A stretch of 41,436 nt of DNA from contig JAMYHX010000391.1 in NCBI GenBank assembly GCA_025529335.1, positions 1-41,436 on the forward strand, read 5' to 3'. Below, one piece after another: positions 22,172-33,124 of the stretch. A model generated the notes under the pieces. It was given only the letters and a program-made list of their open reading frames with translations, had not been told where the DNA came from and made no database searches. Each line of letters starts with the position of its first letter. Positions within the stretch are counted from its first letter, which is position 1. This DNA is from Rhizopus sp. PT2906 (lineage: Eukaryota > Mucoromycota > Mucoromycetes > Mucorales > Rhizopodaceae). The position numbers and the translations under genes are program-made.

Positions 22172-22957
22172 ATGACAAGGGTATTAAATAATGGTCAACC
22201 CTTCTTAATTTACATCGGAAGGTCTTCTGATAACAGGAGGTTCCATTTGTTTGATTGGAAAGGCGAGGATTATGTTTATTTAAACCCTGCCAAGACACGA
22301 CATCTAGCCGTGTTCGCTTTCTATGATCCTAAATATGCAATCGGGGAGACATTTAAATCGACAACCTGGAGTAATGCAAGCATATTTGAAATCTATAATA
22401 GCCAATATAATTGCGCTTGTCAAAGAAAAGGGCAACGGTACTATTGAGCAAGAAGCGGCTCAAACGAAATTAAGGGCGTAAATAACTTACTACGTAATGA
22501 TACGGATAAAGACTACAAAATGAGAATGAATATAACTAAAAAAAAAAGTACACTATTCCCAGAAAGTAATGTCGTTTCAAGATGCCATGTTTTGTACATT
22601 TTGTATTATAAATTTTTGAATTACGCGACATTACTTGTAGAAAAAACTGTATACGTCTGGCTATTGTTGACTACGCTGGCCTTTCCACATCTCCGAATGA
22701 CATTCAAAAACTTCTCTACATGTACCCCAATATCCAAGAAATTGCCATTGACCATTGTAAATCAATTGAAATCCAGACTCAACACCAACTATTGGAGAGA
22801 AACGATGCTGAAAAGTTCAATTGTCGCCCTAGTCTTGTTCAACGATCAAAATACATTCGTTTGGCAGTCTTCATCTTTCAATACCATGCATGGTTTTTTA
22901 GTCCGTGCTTTAACAAAAGGAGGAAGGGCGTATTTTGAAAATGCAATCCAACAATAA
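22172..22957 (+). pseudogene. Broken hypothetical/LRR-like coding region
   Basis: The first open stretch, 22172-22447 (91 aa; LFDWKGEDYVYLNPAKTRHL, AVFAFYDPKYAIGETFKSTT), ends in a stop. After 22612 the more protein-like frame is not the longest one: 22612-22938 reads LRDITCRKNCIRLAIVDYAG and LLYMYPNIQEIAIDHCKSIE, with a leucine-rich-repeat rhythm like F-box/LRR proteins, and is interrupted upstream by a stop at 22609. The overlapping 145-aa frame 22520-22957 has a less convincing composition. I read the region as one or two decayed genes. Function unknown. Confidence 0.35.
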
Positions 22958-23447
22958 AAAATCAATTACTTCTTTAGGCTATTTGTTTGTTGAAATAAAA
23001 AAAAAAAAAGAAAAACTACCAGTTTGAAAGCGTTATAAAACAATCAGTCAGAATAACGTGGACCCAGCATTTATTGTGCAAAGATGAAGTAAGACAAATA
23101 GTGGATTCCTGAGGCTTTGGCTAAATCCAACACAGATTGGATTTTCACGATATAATAAAAGGCTAAAGGAATATTTGAATAGAACATAAAAACTTCAAAA
23201 AAGGTTGAAAATAATGAACAAGATTGAACAAAAAGACTGAATACTTTCACTGTACTTCTTGTAACACACACACATATATATTTATATAGAGTTTATCTTG
23301 TTACTAAAAATGGCTTTCTTAGGCACAATCTTGCATTGATCTTTATCAACTAAACATAGTTAACATCATAAAAAAAAGTCATAAATGATTGTAAGAAACT
23401 GTTTATTATAAAAAGAAATGATTATTACACACAGAAAAATGAGTTAT
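22958..23447. other. Intergenic region at the RBR gene 3' end
   Basis: AT-rich; a 66-codon minus-strand frame (23071-23271) has no recognisable domain and is probably chance. No RNA or repeat family was recognised. Confidence 0.4.
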
Positions 23448-24935
23448 TTAATTAAATGCAATAGGAGGCTGTCTATTCAGACGAATCCTCTCTTGAATAT
23501 TCTTCATATCTGGGACACCAACTTCAGCCTAATTATTATTTGTATATAAATATTTGCTGCATTGATGGAGTTTTATATTTTATTACCTGAGCACTGTTAT
23601 CGTATCCTGCCATTGATTGATTAGAGTTTTTATCTGTCGAACACCTATAAAACCCGCAACCCTACGCATATATTTATATTGTAAATACAACATTTGGACC
23701 ATTGAGTATATGCATGAAATACCTCAGACCAAGAAGATCGACAGCACCAGCAGAAACTGTATCCACAGTAAGAGCAATCTACTTTATTACAACCTTCATC
23801 TCTATTGATCATTATCGAGCAGTTTGGACATTGACGGCTTTAGATTGGGTTAGTTTACTTTTTTTTTTAGTTTTCTTATTTTACCTGTTTTGTAATGTCC
23901 ACACGATTGTCTTTTTGACTTCATTTGGCAAGTTCTTGTTATACTTTATCAATTTTCTCATATTTTCATCACAGGTCAATGAAGCGTGTGCATCATAACC
24001 ACAGTGTAAGCAAATAGAAGAATGACAAACAGAACTGCAGAATAGAGAAAAAAAAGGGGGGAGGATTAATACTACAATCAAAATATGTGTGTGTGTGCAC
24101 AATTACCAATTCATGCTTGGGAAGAAGGATATATGGGCAAATTGAAACTGTTTCCAAATATCAGGTCTCAGTGCACTTTTTAAAAACAGCAATGATATTT
24201 GGTATGAATAATGATGTTGATACTGTGTGCTTGAACTATAATGTGTAATATGATGTTTTTCAAATTTAAATAAATCCTTCATCATTGGCTTATAGACACT
24301 AGCCAACATTGTCTCGGTCATGTCTTGTTGAAATAACTGAATCCAGCCATAGATTGCTGCATGATCTTTATCATTCATATGTCTGTCTTGTTTTGGGCAC
24401 GAGGAGATCATGGTGGTCAGGATGTCACAGATAAAGCTATATATCAGCATGAGTGACATGCATATACAAATAACATTTATACTTGCCTCGTTTGTTGATA
24501 AATAGGCTGATGGGTATCTTGATGTACACAAGGGGTTATTTCAACATCACAATGGGGACAAGCACGAGAGTAGCTTCTATAAGGTTTATTGTACTTTTCA
24601 TACAAGTCAACTACCCTCTTTGGAACATATCGACTCCATTCATGCTTTGGTATGATCTCACTACAAACAGGACACTTGATTATAGTCACACTTAGGCCCC
24701 ATGATGTTTCGACAACTTGAACAATGTATCTAAGTTTAGATAAGAAACAAGGGTTCACCATCATTATATGACTTTACTTTTCAAAGCAATCTAGACAAAA
24801 TTGATCTCGACAACTCTCTATACACAAGTTATGCTGCGCATCAAAGCAGATAGAACATCGATCAACAAAGATTTCCATTGGATCTTCTTCTTCATAAGAA
24901 CTAGCAACAGATGAACTTTCGTCTTCTTGATACAT
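23448..24935 (-). CDS. RBR-type (RING-IBR-RING2) E3 ubiquitin ligase, 383 aa
   Basis: Seven exons: 24935-24778, 24729-24487, 24436-24107, 24034-23885, 23837-23723, 23661-23587, 23528-23448; 1152 nt. RING1 starts at C27 (CSICFD...CRDQFCLDCFEK...KCPVC72-75). The IBR-like part is near residue 244 (CSVCHSSICLHCGYDAH). RING2 starts at C297 (CPNCSIMINRDEGCNKVDC); C310 in DEGC is the expected thioester-forming catalytic cysteine of RBR ligases, which take ubiquitin from an E2 before passing it to a substrate. Exon 2 ends AG with the following intron starting GCAAGT (24486-24485), a classic GC-AG intron; the GT alternative two codons later gives a stop. The start at 24935 (MYQEDESSS) is preferred over an in-frame ATG at 25013 that would add poly-Ser/Phe. 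Substrate unknown. Confidence 0.9.
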
Positions 24936-25167
24936 TTTTAAAAATGGAGAAAAAGAAGAAGAAGAAGAAGAAAAAGAAAAAAAAAAGAGAAAAAGAATAA
25001 AAATTATGTTCACACAGGGACAACGTAAGATAACAGTAAAAAAAAAAAAAGGTTTTCCCTGTGATGTCTAGTTGACAAATCATACGCATTGATTAAATTC
25101 ATGCACGACATTCACTATATTTTTTCGGACTTGTTTTTTTTCCTTCTTTTTTTTCTCTCTCTTTCTT
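24936..25167. promoter_or_regulatory. Shared divergent promoter of RBR ligase and Tat-SF1 genes
   Basis: 232 bp between opposite start codons. It contains poly-purine tracts next to the RBR start and a T/C-rich tract next to the Tat-SF1 start. No specific binding site was recognised. Confidence 0.4.
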
Positions 25168-26413
25168 ATGGCCACTTCAGCACCTGATTTTGCGTCTGAC
25201 CCACGCATGAAATTGAATGAACAAACAGGAAAATGGACTTTTATAGCTGACGATGGTGTTTCTTATGAGTATGATGAAAAAAACAATGCATGGTTTCCGA
25301 TGGTATGTTTAGGCAAATAAGAGTTCACTGTTCTCTAAAACAAACAGTTCAGTATGACGAAAAATTGATTCAATCTCAATCGTCCATTTATGCTATTGAA
25401 GGTGTAGAGGAAACTGTTCAGCCTAAAGAAAAAAAGAAAAGGAAAACAACTTCGACTTATGATGACGCGCCTGAAAAGAAACAAAAGCAAGACAGAATTA
25501 CCTCGGTTTATGTCACAGGCCTTCCAGCTGATGTCACCGTGGAAGAGATTAAAGAAAAGTTTAGCAAATGCGGTGTCATCATGGAAGATCTGGAGTCAGG
25601 TGAACCCAAGATCAAGATCTATAAAGATGAAAACGGTAATCCAAAGGGAGATTGCCTTGTAAGCTACTTTAAAGAAGAATCTGTACCGCTGGCTATTGAG
25701 CTGTTGGACGAAGCAGAATTAAGACTAGGCGATAGTTCGACCAAGATGTCTGTGTCGAAAGCGGTGTTTAAGGAAAAGAAAGATCAGCAAGGGGATGCAA
25801 AAAAGAGAGTCAACAAGACAAAGGCAAAGAAGAAGATACAGCAGTTACAGCGAAAGTTGGACTGGATCGAGGATGAAACGGGGAAGAAACAGGAAAAGTT
25901 TGCAAAGATTGTTATCTTGAAAAATATGTATACACAGGAGGAATTGGACCAAGACCCAGCTCTTCTGCTTGAGTTAAAGGAGGATGTACGTGAAGAGTGT
26001 GAAAAGCTGGGTGAAGTTACCAATGTTATCCTTTATGATGTAAGTGCAAATATCCTTCTTATAATAGATCTATAAGGGCTAACATCTCTCTATTTCTTTG
26101 TAAGAAATCACCAAATGGTGTTGTATCTGTTAGATTTAAAGAGAAAGAAAGTGCTGAAGCATGTGTTGCGGTAAGGAATGTTGAAAACACAACTTGGATT
26201 GTGACTAACTCTTTTTAAATAAAAAAGCTAATGGATGGCCGCTATTTTTCTGGACGACAGATTAGTGCAGAAATATATGATGGCAAGACGAGATACGAAA
26301 AGACAGGAGGCAAACAAACAGAAGAAGATGAGGAAGCGGAAAAGCAGCGTCTCGAAAGATATGCCAAATGGTTAGAGGAGCAAGGAGGAGAAGAAAGTGT
26401 AAAGACATCATAG
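25168..26413 (+). CDS. CUS2: Tat-SF1/Cus2-like U2 snRNP splicing factor, two RRMs, 357 aa
   Basis: Exons 25168-25302, 25353-26039, 26105-26170, 26228-26413; 1074 nt. The N-terminus carries the conserved NEQTGKWTFIADDGVSYEYD...NAWFPM motif of Tat-SF1 proteins. A basic linker (KEKKKRKTTSTYDDAPEKKQ) precedes RRM1 at about 93-180 (ITSVYVTGLPADVTVEEIKE, GDCLVSYFKEESVPLAI), a charged helix, and a C-terminal UHM-type RRM (about 225-330) with RYF in DGRYFSGRQI, matching the RXF signature. In yeast Cus2 binds the U2 snRNP (SF3b1/Prp11 side) and helps U2 folding before prespliceosome formation. The second of two adjacent AG sites (25351-25352) was chosen because it keeps the frame. It converges on the PEBP gene with only 61 bp between stops. 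Confidence 0.93.
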
Positions 26414-26474
26414 CTTTATTGTTTAAATAAATAAATAGAATATATACATCTCATCGAAACCATTATTACTGTTA

Positions 26475-27712
26475 TTACTGTTGCGTCTGTGCGTCTTTGT
26501 TCATGGCATTCCGTTCCTCTTCTTTCTTCCTTTGATATGCAGCCTTCTTGTTAAGATCCATAATATTACTGACAATGCTCAAGAGTCCATCGAGGTACCA
26601 AGGGTCTACGCTTTGATCGCTTTTAGAAAAAATGGCATTAGGCTTGTTTGTTGGAGCAGGTGCTTCAAAGCTACTTGGAGTAGGTGTTGCTAAAAGAACA
26701 GGCATTTGGGAGCTGAGGTCATGGTAGTGAAGGGCCTTACTGAGAGCATGTTCAACCATCTGAATAGGGTTTTGGTCATTCTCAAGGAAAGCACTATAAA
26801 GTGATTCTGGATGAGCTAAGAAGGTAGGCAAAGTATTGTGAACATGACTGGCAGATGCCTCCTGAATGGAATGAGAGGCACTAGGAGCAATATCAGAGCT
26901 ATGTGCACGAACTTCAACACCCATATCTTTCAAAAATCCTTGTACATTTTCCATAAGATTATTCAAAAAGACATCCAGCTCTGGGGCAGGGGTGCTCTTT
27001 TGGACTTCCCTGCTACGTGCCTTTGTAGTGGACATCTGCTTCATGTAAGTAGCTCCAAGAAGCTCGAGACGGTTTTGACTAGTCAATTGGTTGATGTCAA
27101 AGTAATCGTTCACAACCATAAATTGATCCTTCTCTGCTTGTTCAAAGAGAGCAAATACATAGCGATGACTAGGTACAGGTGGTACATAGTGGACCTGAGT
27201 ACGTGCTTCGGTTTGTCCAGCATCATTGCCTTGTTTAAAAACAGAGTTAATCATTGACATAACTATACTATGGGAAAGAATTTACCATGAATGTTGGTCA
27301 CCATCCAATGATAAACGCGTGTTTGCGCATCAAACTAATATAGTTTTTAGAAGGGCTGTGTATTAACATAATGTATGGTCTTACTAGAACAACAGTATAT
27401 TGCTTATTATTGTCCAATAGTTCAAATGATACTTGAGGAGACTGGCTGACTTCATCTGCGGCGAGCTCCATACCATTTTGTATAGGTTTACCTTGATAAA
27501 AGACCTGAAGTTCTACCTTGGGCTCAAATTCAGGAAATACTAGTTTCAATTCATTAAAAAGGGGGGCTACCATCTATTAATGATAGCATGAATGTACCTT
27601 TCGAAGTGATCTTTCCATCAGCCAACTCTGTCTTTATCCTATTGGCTGCTTCAGGTGTCAAAGCGCTGACAGTTGCAAATGCAGCAAATATCAATGTATA
27701 AAAACGAACCAT
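26475..27712 (-). CDS. Secreted PEBP-family protein with long C-terminal extension, 366 aa
   Basis: Exons 27712-27598, 27566-27385, 27334-27286, 27229-26475; 1101 nt. MVRFYTLIFAAFATVSA is a signal peptide. The phosphatidylethanolamine-binding fold follows: PKVELQVFYQGKPIQNGMEL, PQVSFELLDNNKQYTVVLFD, RVYHWMVTNIHGNDAGQ and VHYVPPVPSHRYVFALFEQA, corresponding to the DPDAPSR, HW-V-NI and GxHRYVF signatures (the first is degenerate, FDAQTR). The PEBP part ends near residue 180 with YMKQ. About 185 further residues are Ser/Ala/Pro-rich with helices (LDVFLNNLMENVQGFLKDMG) and no recognised domain or clear GPI signal. The family binds anionic lipids or acts as kinase/protease inhibitors; this protein's ligand is unknown. 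Confidence 0.82.
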
Positions 27713-27831
27713 GATCAGTTTAAGAAAGAAGAAAGAAGGTATATGTGTGCATATTTATATACAGTAAAAAAAAAAAAAAAAAAACAAGAGCATATTTTGC
27801 CTATAAACATATTTTGTGCTTAAATTCTTAT

Positions 27832-29216
27832 TTATTCATTTTTTATGCCAACATCCAATAAATCTTCGTCTTCCAACTCTGTATCGTCAATGGTCGTATT
27901 GAGTTCCAGTGATTCACCTTCAAAGTACAGCTGAACATTTCCTGTCACTTTAGTAATCTTCTTGTACATTTCAACAACAGCAGATAGTCGAGTAGTCTAT
28001 CGTCATGGTTACTTTAATGTATTCAAAGAAAAGATTAAAAACTTACTGGTTTGACTCGCACACGGATTTCTTTTTTATCGTTGCCCCTTAATTTTATAAA
28101 CAATGCGTTGTCTTCCTCATTTGTTTCTGTTATTTCCTCTTCCTTTGGTTCTGCCTGACTCTGTTTTAGTTTCTTTATCCTTTCCTCTTCATCTCTCTCT
28201 AGTTTCTCTTCCCATGCCTTGATTGTATACACATCTACACATATATGAGCATCTTTATAATCATTTTCTTTCACATTCTCTCTAGACCTACACATTATAT
28301 GAGTTTCTGATCCTGTCATTCCCACACCAGCTGGCGTGCCTCTTAGAAACACCTTGCCTTCTTTATACACCAGCACAATATCGTCCTTTTTTAACTTTTT
28401 ATGATTACAAAAGATGGTCAATATTCTATCAAACTGTTCGTTCTATTGAAGAAAATCAGTGTTTCTTTTCTACTGCACATCTCTGCATAATTACATTCAT
28501 CACAATAATTTTCATAGGCTTTTGTAGCTTTTCAGCAATTCTTGCAAAAGCCTCATTGACCAATTGCTGTTTTGGTATAACATATTGCAGTTTGATGGTT
28601 ATCTTTTCTGGTTGATTAATAGACGTTGTGGTTGACTCTGTCAGAAAAGCTGCTAAATCAGGATCGAGATCTTCAATACCGTCATCTAGAAGGGATATAT
28701 CTGATTCTTCGGTAGCTGCTTGTTCGTCCTCTTGATCTTCATCAGAAGATAATCTAAAAAGATGAGTTGAAGTGGCCATTATATGATGTTGATAATCCTT
28801 ACAAAAGAGGTGTGTCCTTATTTGATGCTAGCGATGATTCTGCAACTGTTTGTAATGTCGATTCTGCGTTTGATCGCTTTCTCTCTAATGTTTCTTCTTG
28901 CGGTGATTGTGCTGTTTGTATATGCAAATCCAATTTCTCACTGGAATCTTCAATTAGTATGTCGGGTATAGGTTGTTTAACTTCTTTAGACTGTTTATTT
29001 GGATCTTCGTGTACATGTTTAATCGTTTTCTTTCGTTTATGCGAGTTGTCATTGTCTTCTTCGTCTGAAGAATCAGAGTCGTCCAATCCAAAAATTCTGC
29101 CTGCGAAAGGGAAAATGAGTAGAATGTTCAGAATGTATTTTATCTATTTTACGTTTATTTAAAGAAGCTACAAAGGATTTTTTGTTGCCCAAGTTAAGAA
29201 TATCAAAATCACTCAT
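27832..29216 (-). CDS. rad60: Rad60/NIP45/Esc2-family protein with SUMO-like domains, 393 aa
   Basis: Exons 29216-29153, 29100-28803, 28753-28495, 28442-28047, 27996-27832; 1182 nt. The N-terminal third is acidic and disordered (DDSDSSDEEDNDN), with possible SUMO-interacting motifs such as PDILIEDSS and SDISLLDDGIEDLD. SUMO-like domain 1 spans about 171-255 (EKITIKLQYVIPKQQL, DDIVLVYKEGKVFLRGTPAG). A charged helix (IKAWEEKLERDEEERIKKLK) leads to the C-terminal SUMO-like domain 2 at about 319-393 (LFIKLRGNDKKEIRVRVKP, LYFEGESLELNTTIDDTELE). Relatives (S. pombe Rad60, yeast Esc2) contact Ubc9 and Smc5/6 in replication-fork repair. The protein lacks a C-terminal GG, so it is not itself conjugated. 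It is head-to-head with the SCYL2 gene, 162 bp apart. Confidence 0.85.
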
Positions 29217-29321
29217 GTTTGGGAAAAAAAAAAAAAAAAAAAAAAGAACTGCAACTGTCTTTCTCCTTTCTCAATTGTTTCTTATTCACAATTTAAAGTC
29301 ACGCTCCTTTTTAGGAAATCT

Positions 29322-29340
29322 TTCTCTCTCTCTCTCTCTC
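29322..29340. repeat. (TC)n microsatellite in the Rad60/SCYL2 shared promoter
   Basis: About nine TC units, followed by further T/C-rich sequence, between the two divergent start codons and just upstream of the SCYL2 ATG. Pyrimidine tracts at this position recur before other genes in the window. Confidence 0.6.
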
Positions 29341-29378
29341 ACTTTTTTTTTCTCTCACTCTTTTTCTTTATTTGCTTT

Positions 29379-32300
29379 ATGAGTTCAGCATTTTATTCTT
29401 TTATTAATTCCATCACCAATTCCATCACTTCAAAGTACGACATCAAGTCGCAGATTTCAACTTCAGGCTTATGGAAAATATATAAAGGCGAAAGGAAAAC
29501 AACAGGAAAAAAGGTTGCGTTGTTTGTAAGTGTTTGTTTGATTTTCTTGGCTTTCTCTTTTTGATCAAGTTTATGATTATAGATATTTGAAAAGAAGACG
29601 CTAGACAGTATCTCATTTAAACGAGATAAATCAAGACATGATACTGATGTGATATATGACTTATTAAAGAAAGAGGTAATGAATGATAATAGGAACAAAA
29701 GAAGCAGATATTAAATTTATACTCAGGCAGGAAACTTAGCAAGGCTAAGACATCCTTCTATTCTTGAGGTTGTTGAGCCTGTTAGTGAATCCCGCAGCTC
29801 GATCGTATTTGTGACTGAGCCATTGATAGGTTGTCTGACACATCTAGTGAAAAGCTCTGATAGCTATTCTTCAGAATCAATAGAGCAGAATTTGGATCTC
29901 GATGAATTAGAGGTTTTTTTTTATATGATAGAAGCATTCCTTTTATATTTATCTAATGTCCAATAGATCCAAAAAGGATTATTGCAAGTGGGTAAAGGAC
30001 TTCAATTTCTTAATGATGCTAAGGTAGTCCATCACAATCTTACAACAGACGCCATTTTTGTGAATGCCAAGGTAAAGCGTGTATATCCGTGAATGTAGGG
30101 TAAAGTTCTGATTGTTTTATAGGGAGACTGGAAGATTGGAGGGTAAATGAATAGAATAAAGAAGGAAAAAGAAAACTAACGCGTATCACAGCTTAGGCTT
30201 CAGTATATTCTTAAATAGTGAGACGACACCAAGGAGTTATGACAACAGTGAATTTCTACCTGAAGCCTGCCAAATTAACCTCGATTATGCAGGTACACGC
30301 GTGGTAACATGATTTATGCTAATACTCATGTCATATTAGCCCCTGAATTCATTTTAGACAACAATATCTGCCAAGCTAATGATATGTTTTCTTTGGGATG
30401 TTTGGCCTATGCTGTTCATAACAAGGGTATTTCACTATTAAAGACATTCAACAACTACCACAGCTATGAGAAGCAAGTCAAAGCGATCAACAGCCAGTCA
30501 TTGTCCAATATGCCACACCATCTACAACAAGTGCTCTCTTTGCTTCTGGCGAAACATCCAAACCAACGAATGACACCGACAGAATTTCAGAATTCAAAGT
30601 ATTTTGACAATTTGCTCGTTTCGACCATTAGATTCTTAGAAAGCTTCCCTGAAAAGACAAAAGAAGAAAAGGCACAGTTTATGAAAGGATTGGGAAAAGT
30701 ACTAGGTCAGTTTCCTGAACGCGTGATCAGAAGAAAGGTAACAGAACTCTACCTTAGTCGTCTGTGTCATTAAGAGTTATTAGATATTACCGTCATTGTT
30801 GGAAGAACTAAAAAACTCTCAACTATTACCTTATACTATACCCAACGTATTTATTATCTCTCAAAGTTTGACTCAGCATGAATTTTGCGAACTAGTACTG
30901 CCATCTTTGAAGCCTGTCTTTCTCGTAAGAGATCCACCTCAGAATATGATTGTTCTATTAGAAAAGTTGGATATACTACAGTCAAAAACAACCAGAGAGA
31001 CATTTAGAGATGGTAAAAAAGCTTATTCAAATTTATATCTTTTGTATTAACATGACGGTAGATGTCATGCCACTTGTTTATGCTGCTCTGGAATCACCAA
31101 CAAATGTCGTTCAAGAAAGAGCGCTGCGAATGATTCCTACATTATCAGAGTCATTAGACTATACAACCGTGAAAAGTTCATTGTTTCCTCGTGTTCAGGT
31201 ACGTGCGTGATCTTGGTGTATTGCCCTTGTTTTAACGTGTAATGTAGGCCGTATTTGCCCAAACTACAATATTATCAGTGAAAGTGAGTACATTGATTTG
31301 CTTTCATTCAATGATCAAAGTTTTGGACAAGTTTACAATCCAAGAAAAGCTGTTACCGAGCTTAAAAAATATCAAGACAAAGGAACCTGCGGTTATGGTA
31401 AGTGATACTTCTTAAAGAGACGGGGATCATGAATTCAAGTATATATACATAATGTAGCTTGCTACCTTGGCTGTCTATGATGAAATTGGCAAGACAGCTG
31501 ATAAGGAAATTATTGCCACAGAGATTCTACCTCAGCTATGGAAGATGAGTTTTGGACCACTACTCAACCTGGAACAGGTAAAGCTATAACAAGGATATAG
31601 AATGTATGAATGCTTACACAAAGATCAAACCACACAGTTTCAAAAATTCATAAAGACGATACGTGACTTGACCGACAGAGTAGAAGAAGCTCATATTAAG
31701 CATTTACGAGAAGTGAAATCACTAGAAGAGCAAACCAAGAGTGTTAGTTCCTCTCCTCAAGTACAAAATGTTGCATCAGACAATGTCAATTTTGAGAGTC
31801 TCGTACAAGGTAGCAGCACTTTAGCAGCTAATAAAGTAGCAGAAGATGATTTCTTTGGAAAAATGACAGCTGGAAGCAATAGCGTGCCCGCATCTCCCAA
31901 AAAAGCCACCTGGTCTTCCTCTTCTTCTTCTTCGACTTTATTAATTCCTTCAAACGCAACGAACAGTAATGTGAATAAACAGCAGACGACAGCTAGTACC
32001 TCTACCTGGAGTATGCCTGTTCCCGCACTTACACCAAGTCAAGTAATGCAGTCTAATGGATGGAGGCCAGTAGAAGCAGCAGCAACAACAACAACAACAA
32101 CAACAACCATGGGATGGAATACGCTTCAGATTAAGCCAATACCTCAGCAAAGCACTACATCCAATCCTCTACTGCCCATGAATCAAATACCCATGAACAA
32201 CAGCAGTAAACCCAACTACAGTGCTTTCAAAGAATTGCAAAGTAGCAATACTGCTCTTTCAATACCGACATTACAGCCTTCAAGTATGAGTGTACTCCAG

Positions 32301-32384
32301 CCTACGATAGCATCCTCCAATTCACCATCAATGAACACAACGCAAAGAAAGATAGACATACATGCGTTTGATCCTCTTGGTTAA
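29379..32384 (+). CDS. SCYL2: SCY1-like pseudokinase, SCYL2 type, 810 aa
   Basis: Twelve exons: 29379-29525, 29583-29675, 29727-29912, 29967-30071, 30123-30142, 30192-30292, 30340-30737, 30784-31012, 31062-31198, 31248-31397, 31458-31577, 31638-32384; 2433 nt. The kinase-like domain (1-320) is degenerate: the lysine strand reads KKVALFIFEKK, the HRD site reads VVHHNL and the DFG site reads KIGGLGFS, so catalysis is unlikely. HEAT-like helices (about 345-560; ILSVKVSTLICFHSMIKVLD, TKEPAVMLATLAVYDEIGK) match SCYL2. The C-terminal 200 residues are Ser/Thr/Gln/Asn-rich with a poly-Thr run and end in IDIHAFDPLG. SCYL2 acts with clathrin and adaptors in TGN-endosome traffic. Exon 5 is only 20 nt. 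Exon 4/5 and 5/6 junctions were set by the conserved GDWKIGGLGFS reading. Confidence 0.92.
32082..32107 (+). repeat. In-frame CAA/ACA trinucleotide repeat inside SCYL2
   Basis: The run codes for a poly-threonine stretch in the disordered tail of the SCYL2 homologue. It keeps frame, so length variation would be tolerated. Confidence 0.6.
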
Positions 32385-33124
32385 TAAAAATTCCTTTTTA
32401 ACAAGACACTCTTTTAGGACAGTCTAGAATCACATAATGATTCGGTTTTCAGCACTCAAATGATATCACTATTGTCCTATTTTTGCTGATCCGTCTGATC
32501 TTTCTTTCAATTTGTTCTATTTTTATATCCTCTATCTCTGACCACACATAGTCGCTCTTAATGAGTTACACAACGTAAGCTTGGACATTCAAAAAATGAA
32601 AAGACTGATATCAGAAATGACAAGTTGACTAGAGAAAAATAGCGTCTCTTTCGTAAATTATCTTCTCTATTGTCGCCCATCATTATGGTTCGACTATTTT
32701 ACTGTCAACACAAGTCCAGGCTGGGTACCTGAGCTTTGTGTTCCATGAGTAGACCCATCTGCCAATGAAAAATTAAAAAAGTCCCTTTTTATTGTCATTT
32801 ATTGTATAAATTAGTGTTACATCTACTTGTCAATATGCAGCAAATCCTATTTTAACTCTCCAAGAAAATAAAGGTAAACATCTTGCTACTGTAAAGAAAA
32901 GTAGTAGACAAAAGACAAGACATTCACAGGTTCCCTGACCAAATGATTTTGAAATCTATCCTATGAAAATTTTTATGATTCAAGTTGTTATTGGAGAAGT
33001 TTTTTAGTCATTAGCTCAGTCTTTTGTATAAAAAAGAGGCACACGTCAATTCCTATTATATCAACTTTTATATTCCTTTCCTTTCATTGTTTATACATTA
33101 ACCTCATTCCTTTAACTTACACAC
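32385..33124. other. Intergenic region between SCYL2 and the thaumatin-like gene
   Basis: AT-rich, no coding frame seen. A possible TATA stretch (GTATAAAAAAG, about 33025-33037) lies about 90 bp before the thaumatin-like start and may be its core promoter. Confidence 0.4.

Noticed and set aside
24936..25013. Upstream in-frame ATG for the RBR ligase
   Set aside because: Translates a purine/pyrimidine simple repeat into poly-Ser and poly-Phe.
23448..32384. A dedicated ubiquitin/SUMO gene cluster
   Set aside because: RBR ligase and Rad60 are separated by unrelated splicing, PEBP and trafficking genes; each is a widespread single-copy family.
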